Source of the DNA: Robiginitomaculum sp.
GTDB lineage: Bacteria; Pseudomonadota; Alphaproteobacteria; Caulobacterales; Maricaulaceae
Assembly: GCA_027071965.1 (NCBI GenBank)
Contig: JALSYJ010000164.1
Location: 1 to 12,854, forward strand
Reading direction: 5' to 3'
Length of the DNA: 12,854 nt
Numbering within the stretch: position 1 is the first letter of the stretch; each line of letters begins with the position of its first letter. The notes beneath the pieces were generated by a model. That model was not told the origin of the DNA. It was given only the letters and a program-made list of their open reading frames with translations, and made no database searches. Made by a program: the position numbers and the translations under genes. This document shows, in pieces, positions 1-6,710 of this stretch.

Positions 1-110
1 CGCAAATGCGACGGGCGGGCTGCTCCACCCCGCGACAATAATTATACCGAACCCTAAGGCCCGGTAGCAGGTTTGTTTTGTCGCAAATGCGACGGGCGGG
101 CTGCTCCACC
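1..110. repeat. Pair of 29-bp direct repeats at the window edge
   Basis: Positions 1-29 and 82-110 are identical (29 of 29), 81 bp apart start to start. The intervening 52 bp and the sequence after the second copy are unrelated. The second copy lies in a perfect hairpin, GTCGC-aaat-GCGAC (80-93); the first copy starts at the window edge, so its full extent cannot be seen. Read on the minus strand, both copies contain GGTGGAGCAGCCCG, which belongs to the 5' end of initiator tRNA genes. It could be the end of a longer array, a mobile-element end or an attachment-site duplication. Confidence 0.85.
16..34 (-). pseudogene. 5' fragment of a tRNA-fMet gene (19 nt)
   Basis: On the minus strand 34-16 reads CGCGGGGTGGAGCAGCCCG, the first 19 nt of a typical alphaproteobacterial initiator tRNA (acceptor strand, D-stem and start of the D-loop). 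After that the sequence becomes CCCGTCGCATTTGCG instead of the D-loop and anticodon arm, so this is not a full tRNA. A TATAAT hexamer (46-41) lies 6 nt before the tRNA-like start, as in a promoter, so promoter and tRNA start may have been copied together. The match is from memory of the family. Confidence 0.6.
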
Positions 111-190
111 TAAATAGCAAGCGTGTTGTAGCGGTTTATTTCAACTTGTGAAGAGGGTATTTTACAAAACCTCTGAATTGTTAAAATATC

Positions 191-382
191 TCAAGCCGCA
201 CGCCGCTGAGGCATTCCATTTAGCATATCCGAACGAACATCGGTTCTTGCGGAGCGCATGGCGGCCATAAATGTACCTTCCACCAGACTCACCTTAACAT
301 CATAGCCCTTCTCAATCCAATATGCTTCGATTCTGTTCTTCAAATCGCGAGCGCCTTCCGCATTGCAGAAATCACCAGTCAT
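191..382 (-). CDS. Small conserved-looking hypothetical protein (63 aa)
   Basis: This small soluble protein of 63 residues has no signal peptide or membrane segment. I do not recognise a named family. The pattern 'RIEAYW..KGYDV.V.LVEG...AAMRSARTDVRSDMLNGMP' resembles short alphaproteobacterial hypothetical proteins I have seen, but no function is known to me. The start is well supported: an AAGGA Shine-Dalgarno (395-391) lies 8 nt before the ATG, and a promoter-like TTGACC-N17-TAATCA sits further upstream. The gene is divergent from the XRE/S24 repressor at 703, with 320 bp between them and a perfect palindrome at its predicted transcription start, so repression by that regulator is plausible. 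Reality of the gene is fairly likely; function is unknown. Confidence 0.7.
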   Translation of the reverse strand: MTGDFCNAEGARDLKNRIEAYWIEKGYDVKVSLVEGTFMAAMRSARTDVRSDMLNGMPQRRAA

Positions 383-419
383 TATGATAGTCCTTGAATT
401 GCTATGTTAAAAGCCAAAC

Positions 420-437
420 ACAGTAGAAAGCTACTGT
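420..437. promoter_or_regulatory. Candidate operator: perfect 7+4+7 palindrome
   Basis: ACAGTAG-aaag-CTACTGT is a perfect inverted repeat with a 4-nt centre. It starts 8 nt beyond the -10 hexamer of the promoter predicted for the 63-aa gene, so it would cover the transcription start. The ACAGT half-site recurs at 554-558 and 567-571 in the same intergenic region. Size and symmetry suit an XRE/CI-type dimer; binding by the divergent repressor is inferred. It could instead be a 5' mRNA hairpin. Confidence 0.45.
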
Positions 438-445
438 ATGAAACC

Positions 446-474
446 TGATTATTAGTTTTCTTACACAAGGTCAA
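446..474 (-). promoter_or_regulatory. Sigma70-like promoter for the 63-aa gene
   Basis: On the minus strand, -35 TTGACC (474-469) and -10 TAATCA (451-446) are 17 bp apart. This leaves a 5' leader of roughly 55 nt before the ATG at 382. The rest of the 383-702 intergenic stretch is AT-rich. For the repressor on the plus strand only a weak TTGCTT (614-619) with CTTATAAA (639-646) is visible, with poor spacing. Confidence 0.5.
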
Positions 475-702
475 CACATTTCTTATATTAAACTTTCATA
501 ATATACGAAAAACTTTTACTCACACAGAGAATTCGCCCCCTACGACCCCAAATACAGTCGTTATGCACAGTAATCGCGCCTTCAACCCGATAGGAAACAC
601 CCTTTACCTAATTTTGCTTATAGAAAATCACAAAAAAACTTATAAAAGCCCTATCTATTGAGCCGATTGTGTGCTTAGGTCAAAGACAGGGGGAATAGCA
701 CA

Positions 703-1338
703 ATGGTAATTGGCATGAGAATCAAACATGCCCGCAAGAAAAAACAATACAGTCAGGCACAGCTGGCTGATATGGTAGGCGTGTCACAACCAACCATAGG
801 GAACTGGGAAAGCGGAAACCATGTTCCACGGTTAAATACAATGGGCGACCTTGCTGATGCTCTTGGGGTTAAACGACTATGGTTGATTAGCGGGATTGAA
901 AAGTTTGACGACCAAAACAACCCCGACTCGTCGTCTGGAGCAGGATTAGAAAACCCCTATCTGACCACCCCTATTGTTCATGTGGCGGTGCACGCATGGC
1001 CAAAACGATCTGATGATTTATTTCAGAGCCCTGCTGATCGTTATATACCAGCATCCTTGTGGGCGCTTCAGCCATTTGCCCTTGAGGTTACAGATGAAGC
1101 CATGTCGCGGGAGTTTTCCAGTGGCACGCTGGTAATTTTTGACGCAGCACGCACTGAACTCATTGATGGTCAGTTATATTTATTTAACTGGAATGGCTCC
1201 TTGCTGTTCAGGCGCTGGCGCAGCAACCCCAGCCGATTAGAGGCCGCCGCCATTCCTGGTAAATTTGAAACCATATTCCCTGATGGAGAGCCTGTGGTAA
1301 TTGCCAGCGCGCTGCAGGCTGTTCGCGACCTGATCTGA
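703..1338 (+). CDS. XRE-family repressor with degenerate S24 (LexA/CI-like) domain
   Basis: This is a DNA-binding transcriptional regulator of 211 aa. Residues 5-58 form an XRE helix-turn-helix ('YSQAQLADMVGVSQPTIGNWESG'). A linker follows, and residues about 120-205 are an S24/LexA-like C-terminal domain. In the family, a Ser in 'GDSM' and a Lys about 37 residues later carry out RecA-stimulated self-cleavage. Here the first motif is 'DEAM' (Ala133) and the residue 37 further on is Arg170 ('LLFRRW'), so cleavage is probably lost and the domain may serve dimerisation or another signal. The start is set by AGGGGGA (688-694), 8 nt before the ATG; an in-frame ATG at 715 is an alternative. It is divergent from the 63-aa gene and probably autoregulated. 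Targets are unknown; control of the neighbouring polysaccharide operon is only a possibility. Confidence 0.88.
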   Translation: MVIGMRIKHARKKKQYSQAQLADMVGVSQPTIGNWESGNHVPRLNTMGDLADALGVKRLWLISGIEKFDDQNNPDSSSGAGLENPYLTTPIVHVAVHAWPKRSDDLFQSPADRYIPASLWALQPFALEVTDEAMSREFSSGTLVIFDAARTELIDGQLYLFNWNGSLLFRRWRSNPSRLEAAAIPGKFETIFPDGEPVVIASALQAVRDLI

Positions 1339-1397
1339 TTTTCTTCACATAGTTATTATGCACGGCTGCAGTAAAACGTGCCTGCATATGAAGATGT

Positions 1398-1967
1398 CTA
1401 TTTGCGCACAAGATGTTCGTTGACAACCTTGTACCTGTCGCCAGTGCGGGGGCATACCATGTCATCACGCAACATCTCGCCACTGTGCGCCACCCAGCCG
1501 ATCTGCTTGGCGGGAACTCCAGCCATCACCGCATGAGGCTTGACATCTTTCGTCACCACCGCCCCGGCGGCGATGAAGCAATATTCACCAAGCTCATGAC
1601 CGCAGACGATCGTAGCATTGGCACCGATAGTCACCCCTTTACGCACCATAGTTTGCGCATATTCACTTTGTCTGTTTACTTCTGAGCGCGGAGTGGTGAC
1701 ATTGGTAAACACACAAGAAGGCCCACAAAACACGCCATCTTCCAAAACTACGCCCTTGTAAAGAGCCACATTGTTTTGAATTTTACAGCCATTGCCAACG
1801 GTAACCCCTGGCCCGGCCATAACATTTTGCCCCAAAGAGCAATTTTCACCAATAATCGTATCAGGCAATATATGGCAAAAATGCCAAATTTTAGTACCCT
1901 TACCAATGACAGCTCCTTCATCCACATATGAGCTTTCGTGACAGAAATAATCAGATTTAGATGACAT
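1398..1967 (-). CDS. WbpD/WlbB-like UDP-sugar N-acetyltransferase (left-handed beta-helix)
   Basis: This protein of 189 aa is built of hexapeptide repeats of the left-handed beta-helix fold (about residues 16-155, for example 'IGENCSLGQNVMAGPGVTVGNG' and 'IGANATIVCGHELG'). It closely follows the pattern of UDP-2-acetamido-3-amino-2,3-dideoxy-glucuronate N-acetyltransferases (WbpD/WlbB): 'HESSYVDEGAVIGKGTKIWHFCHI', 'CKIQNNVALYKGVVLEDGVFCGPS' and 'GVPAKQIGW'. Family members use acetyl-CoA to acetylate the 3-amino group, giving the diacetamido uronic acid of LPS or capsule. I chose the ATG at 1967 because AGGG (1977-1974) lies 6 nt before it and homology starts at 'YFCHESSYV'; the frame is open to 2033. 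It lies 108 bp downstream of the asparagine-synthase gene on the same strand and is convergent with the repressor gene. The exact sugar is inferred. Confidence 0.88.
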   Translation of the reverse strand: MSSKSDYFCHESSYVDEGAVIGKGTKIWHFCHILPDTIIGENCSLGQNVMAGPGVTVGNGCKIQNNVALYKGVVLEDGVFCGPSCVFTNVTTPRSEVNRQSEYAQTMVRKGVTIGANATIVCGHELGEYCFIAAGAVVTKDVKPHAVMAGVPAKQIGWVAHSGEMLRDDMVCPRTGDRYKVVNEHLVRK

Positions 1968-2075
1968 GGTTTTCCCTGTTTTACTGATGCATTGCCAAGT
2001 GGTGGACACTATCCGGTTTTGCAATTTTCTCAAGCCCGTTAAATATTGCTACTGGGACTTTATCAGTTTGATAGA

Positions 2076-3980
2076 TCATAACGATTCTATTTGAAAAACT
2101 TCTGCCCATTTTCCCAGAATATAAACCCGCCACAATTTGGTATTGTATGGAGTCTCTCCTTGCAAAATCTTCCTAAGATCAGAGCGTGTCTGTTCCTTGT
2201 TAAACAGTGAAGGGAACATGGTTAAAGTCTGCTCAACCCCCTGGCTCAACTCTTCTTTCCAGTATCCAGACAACCATTTACTTTCCGGAGCGGCAAAGCC
2301 GATTTTATCAGAACGAACTAGTATAGAGTCCGGCAAAACCCCCTGCATGGCAGCTCGCAAAACCGTTTTTGTAGTACTGCCGTCAAATTTGTGCTGCCCG
2401 CCCAATTCTAAACAGAATCCAGCAAGCTGCGGATCCAGAAATGGCACTCTTGCCTCTATTCCATGAGCCATTGAGTTTCTATCTTCAAATCGCAACAGGC
2501 TGGGCAGGCTGATCGAATAAGTCATCATTTTGCAAAGACTGGCGATAGAAATAATATCCGGCTCACCCTCGCGGCGCGTTGCGCTGTGCAAGACATCAGC
2601 CCGCCCTGACTCAAAAAAATCTGCAAAGGCATCTGCCTGTAACCAATGCGGCGGATTTGTTCTTCCCCGCAATTTGCGCCATAGCCGCAACAACCATCTA
2701 AGCGGCGAAGCCAAAAGTATTTTCGTAATTGCCAGCCGCAATTGACCATATACCGAATATCCATGCACAGACCTGCATTCGCGCACACTTCTCCACAGCC
2801 TCAGAAACCGGCCCTTCGCAATCAACTCCATGAAATAATAGACATAGCCGGGATGGTACCCGGCCAACAGCTCATCGGCTCCTTGGCCATCAAGCATAAC
2901 TTTCATTTGAGCTTTTTGGGCTGCCGCAAATACCTCCCACTGCACAAGGATACTCATTGAGCCAAAAGGCTCATCTTGATGCCAAAGGAGTTTGGCAAGT
3001 GTAGGGGCAAGGCTTTTTATTTCCGGGCGCACAATATTTGCGTTGGTTGTCGGACAATGATGAGTCACAGCCTCGGCAAATCGCGCTTCATCCACGGTTT
3101 CGCCGGGGAAAACTGCAGTGAAGGTATTAAGCTCAATGTCACCGCCGCTGGCTACTTCGCAAACAATGGCCGAGCTATCCAGACCACCAGACAGGCACGA
3201 ACCAACACGAACATCAGCACGCAAATGTCGCTTAACTGAGGCAGTGAAACGGTATTTAAACTCCGTTGCTGCGGCACTAAGCGACAATTTCCGTCGTGCA
3301 ATTTTCCTGTCATGCCAACTTATTGGGTGCACAATTTGCAGATCTTCAGTGAAAGTAAAATCAATCAGCTTGCCACCTTGCAATTGAAAAATATTCTTGA
3401 AAAAGGTTTCAGGCAGATGATCGGTCAATCCACCTTCAAGAAAATCGAATGCCGCCTCCAGATTTAACTGGCGCCCGATATCAGGCAGCTCCAGTAATTG
3501 CTTGATTTCCGAGGCAAATGCTATGTTCTCGCCGTTTTGGTGATAATAAAGCGGTTTGATTCCGAACCGGTCTCTGGCTGCAAATATTCTTGCGGTTGAC
3601 CGCTGGAAAATCACAAATGAGAACATGCCGCTGAGCCGTGAAAGCATGCTTGAATCCCATTGCATAAACGCCTTTAGCAAAACCTCGGTATCGCTGCTGG
3701 TTTCAAAATGGTGCCCAGCCTGTTCCAACTCCTCGCGCAATTCAATATAATTATAAATCGCACCATTGAACAACAAGGAATAATCACCGTCATTACTTTG
3801 AAATGGCTGGTTGGCCTGATCGGACAAATCTATAATTTTCAGCCGCGCAAAACCGAGACTAACCGGTTTTCCTGCTACTGTTTCAGTGTGCCAATGCAGC
3901 GCATCAGGTCCACGATGCCTCACCAAATCTATACTGGATCGAGGTGCCTTAAAACCAACAGAAAAGTACAAACCACACAT
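2076..3980 (-). CDS. Asparagine synthase-type glutamine amidotransferase (AsnB family)
   Basis: The protein has 634 aa and two domains. Residues 1 to about 200 are a class II glutamine amidotransferase: Cys2 of the start 'MCGL' is the nucleophile, with 'FARLKIIDLS' (Arg46), 'FNGAIYN' (Asn72, Gly73) and 'SSDTEVLL' (Asp98). About 240-600 is the ATP-pyrophosphatase/synthase domain with the PPi loop 'SGGLDSS' (264-270). The family forms an amide from glutamine via an adenylated carboxylate. In polysaccharide clusters, homologues such as WbpS are thought to amidate uronic acids rather than make free asparagine. The start is fixed by the need for Cys2; the frame is open to 4043 but that part overlaps the glycosyltransferase. 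It begins 10 bp after the glycosyltransferase stop, so the two are co-transcribed. All visible catalytic residues are present. Confidence 0.92.
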   Translation of the reverse strand: MCGLYFSVGFKAPRSSIDLVRHRGPDALHWHTETVAGKPVSLGFARLKIIDLSDQANQPFQSNDGDYSLLFNGAIYNYIELREELEQAGHHFETSSDTEVLLKAFMQWDSSMLSRLSGMFSFVIFQRSTARIFAARDRFGIKPLYYHQNGENIAFASEIKQLLELPDIGRQLNLEAAFDFLEGGLTDHLPETFFKNIFQLQGGKLIDFTFTEDLQIVHPISWHDRKIARRKLSLSAAATEFKYRFTASVKRHLRADVRVGSCLSGGLDSSAIVCEVASGGDIELNTFTAVFPGETVDEARFAEAVTHHCPTTNANIVRPEIKSLAPTLAKLLWHQDEPFGSMSILVQWEVFAAAQKAQMKVMLDGQGADELLAGYHPGYVYYFMELIAKGRFLRLWRSVRECRSVHGYSVYGQLRLAITKILLASPLRWLLRLWRKLRGRTNPPHWLQADAFADFFESGRADVLHSATRREGEPDIISIASLCKMMTYSISLPSLLRFEDRNSMAHGIEARVPFLDPQLAGFCLELGGQHKFDGSTTKTVLRAAMQGVLPDSILVRSDKIGFAAPESKWLSGYWKEELSQGVEQTLTMFPSLFNKEQTRSDLRKILQGETPYNTKLWRVYILGKWAEVFQIESL

Positions 3981-3990
3981 GTCCTGCCCA

Positions 3991-5346
3991 CTAAGTCCTT
4001 TGACACAATTTTTCAGACAGACCCAGTAAAACCTTACTCTCATTATCCCAGTTAAGAGTTTGGACAGCCTTGATTGAAGCTAGTTTATATTGGTCAACAA
4101 GCTGTTGATCCAATCGGTTTATTTGCTTGGCAATGATTTGTGGATCAAGGTCATTGACGGTTATTCCAGTCTTGTATTCGTTCGCAATTCTGGCCATTTC
4201 AGGCATGTTAGACACACAAATCGCCAGCCCAGCCATCATGTACTCAAAAATCTTGTTGGGCAAAGCATAAATTTCCTGAACTGAACTTCCACCCAAAAGC
4301 ATAACTCCAACATCAGCTTCACTTGCTTTTGTTATTAGCTCAGAAAACGCAATCGGCGGCTCAAGTTTCACACGATCCGGGTCGGGAAGTTCATCAATCA
4401 ATCCCTGCAACACCTGTAGATATCCCGCCCCAGACTCAGGCCCCCGTAACACTAGTGAGCGCCCATCTTGCCAATATTGCGCACTTGCAACCAATGCTTC
4501 CAGCCCGCGCCCTGGGCAAATAACTCCTTGATATAGCAGGTTAATACTGTCGCCTGTTTTGCGGAATTTCGGTCTTGTAAATGGTGGAATATTGCGAACC
4601 ACAACCGGCGGCGGATCCAGTTGATAGCGGTTGGCCAGTGCATCACATATTCCTTGTGATACAGAGGTAACCGCATCAACCTTTCCTATACAATCACGCT
4701 CCACCGCTTTGACAAGCGGTTGCTGCCATTTCCTAAAGGCCTTGTTGCCTGGGAATTGATCAACCGCAAACTCATGACTGTCATATAGTATTTTGCCGCC
4801 TTTTTCAGCCTGTAACTTCATGGCAACCGGCAGCATATTCCAGTCATTTGCAATCCATAGATCACAGTCACTCACCTGCTTCTTAACAGTTTGATACAAT
4901 AGCGGATAATGAGCAGATATATTCCAGAAAACTTTTTTATAACTGTTGGGGGCGAACCTTAAACCAAAGCGCAGTTGAAAATAATGCGCTAATTGATCAA
5001 TAACACTTTGGCCTCTTTTCGCCCTGTTTGCCGCCTTGACCATCAGGCCCGCCAGAGCCTTGTGTATTGGTTTTAGTAATTTTGCGCCAACAAGAAGTAC
5101 ACTGGAAAATACTTTGCCTGCTTTGCTGATGGTTTTTGGTTTCGGGTTTAATGAGTATGGCTCTGGAATGTCTATTGCCAAATGCACCCACGGTAAATCC
5201 TCTGCACAGGGCTTATCCTGCCTAATACCAATTGTCGTTACCTTCCAGCCATCATCATAAAAGGCCTGAGCAGCTTTACGAATTCTGGGATCATTTTCAG
5301 TGACTGTATCACTTAGCATCACCACATGTTTTGCTGATAGAACCAT
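3991..5346 (-). CDS. Glycosyltransferase, GT-B fold, GT4-like
   Basis: This 451-aa cytoplasmic or membrane-associated glycosyltransferase transfers a sugar from a nucleotide donor during surface-glycan assembly. The N-terminal half starts with 'HVVMLSDTVTENDPRIRKAAQAFYDDGWKVTTIG', typical of the GT-B acceptor domain, and includes 'ANDWNMLPVA' (166-175) and 'YDSHE' (188-192). The C-terminal half holds the GT4 donor signature 'LPNKIFEYMMAGLAICVSN' (362-380; Lys365, Glu368) and an earlier 'YQGVICPGRGLE' (272-283). A hydrophobic/basic stretch at about 75-110 may contact the membrane. It is the first gene of the three-gene minus-strand operon; its stop is 10 bp before the amidotransferase start. 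Donor and acceptor sugars cannot be told from sequence. The Shine-Dalgarno is weak (GGGAAATT before the ATG). Confidence 0.88.
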   Translation of the reverse strand: MVLSAKHVVMLSDTVTENDPRIRKAAQAFYDDGWKVTTIGIRQDKPCAEDLPWVHLAIDIPEPYSLNPKPKTISKAGKVFSSVLLVGAKLLKPIHKALAGLMVKAANRAKRGQSVIDQLAHYFQLRFGLRFAPNSYKKVFWNISAHYPLLYQTVKKQVSDCDLWIANDWNMLPVAMKLQAEKGGKILYDSHEFAVDQFPGNKAFRKWQQPLVKAVERDCIGKVDAVTSVSQGICDALANRYQLDPPPVVVRNIPPFTRPKFRKTGDSINLLYQGVICPGRGLEALVASAQYWQDGRSLVLRGPESGAGYLQVLQGLIDELPDPDRVKLEPPIAFSELITKASEADVGVMLLGGSSVQEIYALPNKIFEYMMAGLAICVSNMPEMARIANEYKTGITVNDLDPQIIAKQINRLDQQLVDQYKLASIKAVQTLNWDNESKVLLGLSEKLCQRT

Positions 5347-5440
5347 AATTTCCCATTTTCAAAGCACGGCGATCAGGCCGATTGCCCAGTTACCATGGAT
5401 AGCTAGTGCTTCACACTATCAAGCGATACAAGTTATTTCT

Positions 5441-5469
5441 ATAATATCTTGCAATGGGTGTATATTGAA
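5441..5469 (-). promoter_or_regulatory. Possible promoter of the polysaccharide operon
   Basis: On the minus strand a good -10 TATTAT (5446-5441) is preceded at 17 bp by a weak -35 TTCAAT (5469-5464). It would give a leader of about 90 nt before the glycosyltransferase ATG. The weak -35 would fit an activator-dependent promoter. Only the -10 is convincing. Confidence 0.3.
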
Positions 5470-5730
5470 GCTGCATATGGCTTCAAAGTGCTCATATAAA
5501 ACAATCTTGCACTTTCCCCGGTGGATAAGAGCCAGGGCAGGCGCGGGGGGCGTTATTGGACTGCCGGTTTATTTAACAGCAGGCTGGCGCGAAAAACCCT
5601 TTTGTTTTATTGGGTTTGAGAAAAATATTTACCTGTCAAAGAGCATTTTTGTCGGGGGCTTTGACCCAACCCTTCAATTATAACAGCTTTGGCAAGTGCG
5701 CGCAGCTTTTGCACTTATCCCCTACCCTCA

Positions 5731-5768
5731 AGGGTCAGTCAGTACTGCTTAGGGTCATTTAAGGGTCA
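5731..5768. repeat. Phased AGGGTCA repeats
   Basis: AGGGTCA occurs at 5731-5737, 5751-5757 and 5762-5768, with start spacings of 20 and 11 bp, about two and one helical turns. An inverted copy TGACCCT lies at 5848-5854. The first copy also forms the right arm of ACCCT-ca-AGGGT (5724-5735). Same-face spacing suggests a cooperative protein-binding array; the binding protein is unknown. Confidence 0.5.
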
Positions 5769-6245
5769 TCTGGTTATCAAAAAGTGCTGTTTTGGTGTGA
5801 TTACAGGGTGGTGCAAGTATCACTTAAGGGACAGCGAAAATCTGCACTGACCCTAAGTGGTTCAATTTGCGGGTGGCAACTGCAGTTTCATCCGCAAACT
5901 CAGCTAAACAAACGAGTACAATTATCCGCATTGGCGGTTGGATTTTCTGCTGCCGGCAAGAGCTGAAATCTCATAACGCTTTATGACATACTTCGCAAAA
6001 TAACCGTCAAATTTCGGTCGTTTTGTCCGATTCGTGTTGATATTCTGACAGAAAGTCCCGTATTCAGTCTCGAAGGCACAACAACATGCGCGGCAGGGAC
6101 AAGCGGAAATATGAAGCGCAACTGGCTGTGTAGCGCAACACGGATGATCCTGTTATGGAGCTGGACGTTACCGATCGGAGTATCATTACTGGAAAGGGAT
6201 GAATGATATGCACCGTTTTCATGAACGGCGCGTTGCACCTGAACC

Positions 6246-6710
6246 CTAGGAACAGCCGTAATTAGAAAAAGGTACAGATGTCCATATCAGAGTTTCTCCC
6301 AACATTTCCAGCTTGTCAAATGCTCGTATTATGAGTTTTGTTCCCTTGGTGCGAATATGAACATCATATAATTGCCTGGTTTCAGGGTCAAATATATGTC
6401 CGCTATCCCAGCGTTTTTGATCAGGGTTGAAAACCAGGTTGGATAGGATGGGAATATTACATAATTTTGCTGCATGTGCACTTAATTCAATATTGTTATC
6501 TATACCTGGGACAGCTCTGATGAAGCCGCAAAGCGCTTCAGATTCTTGTGAGCAAGATGTAATTTCCACCACTATCGTGCGGTCTTCACTTAGCCAATAG
6601 CCAAATAATTCACTATCAGCCATTATGCTGGATCGCCGGTCTTTTGCTGCTAATTGCAATCCGGGTAGAATTATAGCTGCAAAAATTGTTATGAAGATTG
6701 CCTGTTTCAT
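6246..6710 (-). CDS. Secreted DUF2147-like protein
   Basis: This 154-aa exported protein has a signal peptide (hydrophobic residues about 4-21, 'IFITIFAAIILPGLQLAA', then 'KDRR'). The mature part follows the DUF2147 pattern: 'LFGYWLSEDRTIVVEI', a CG motif after 'SEAL', 'PILSNLVF', 'GHIFDPETRQLYDVHIRTKGTKLIIRAF' and a late 'GETLIWTSV'. DUF2147 proteins are small lipocalin-like periplasmic proteins of unsettled function. Cysteines in 'SCSQESEALCG' (spacing C-x7-C) and 'KLCN' match those of the upstream lipoprotein, so the two are probably diverged paralogues. The ATG overlaps the upstream stop as TAATG, which implies translational coupling; there is no strong Shine-Dalgarno. Function is unknown; an envelope role is inferred. 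Confidence 0.8.
   Translation of the reverse strand: MKQAIFITIFAAIILPGLQLAAKDRRSSIMADSELFGYWLSEDRTIVVEITSCSQESEALCGFIRAVPGIDNNIELSAHAAKLCNIPILSNLVFNPDQKRWDSGHIFDPETRQLYDVHIRTKGTKLIIRAFDKLEMLGETLIWTSVPFSNYGCS

Larger units (their letters stand above)
5347..6245. other. About 900-bp gap with no convincing gene
   Basis: Open frames here (for example 5300-5683 plus, 5784-5966 plus, 5981-6238 minus) have no recognisable protein pattern and poor start signals. The stretch instead holds inverted repeats, namely AAACCC/GGGTTT (5594-5617), GTCAAAG/CTTTGAC (5635-5665), ACCCT/AGGGT (5724-5735) and CACTTAAGGG/CCCTAAGTG (5821-5859), plus AGGGTCA repeats. A near-repeat TTGCACTT(T/AT)CCCC occurs at 5507-5519 and 5709-5722. 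It contains the promoter region of the polysaccharide operon and perhaps a degraded gene or a small RNA. Confidence 0.6.

Noticed and set aside
1..77. Complete tRNA-fMet gene on the minus strand
   Set aside because: Only the first 19 nt match; the D-loop continuation, anticodon arm and T-arm are absent.
1..110. Start of a CRISPR array
   Set aside because: Only two repeats are visible, the gap of 52 bp is longer than usual spacers, no cas gene is present, and the repeat contains tRNA-fMet sequence. The left flank is not available, so this is not absolute.
1360..1381. Terminator between the convergent repressor and acetyltransferase genes
   Set aside because: GCACG/CGTGC forms a 5-bp stem with a 12-nt loop and no U-tract on either strand; too weak to annotate.
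5300..5683. Plus-strand ORF of 127 codons
   Set aside because: It overlaps the start of the glycosyltransferase gene, has no ribosome site and no recognisable domain, and its amino-acid text looks random.
5784..5966. Plus-strand ORF of 60 codons
   Set aside because: It overlaps the inverted repeat at 5821-5859, has no start signal and no protein-like pattern.
5981..6238. Minus-strand ORF of 85 codons just after the DUF2147-like gene
   Set aside because: No ribosome site or recognisable domain; the opposite strand of part of it reads more like a degraded gene.
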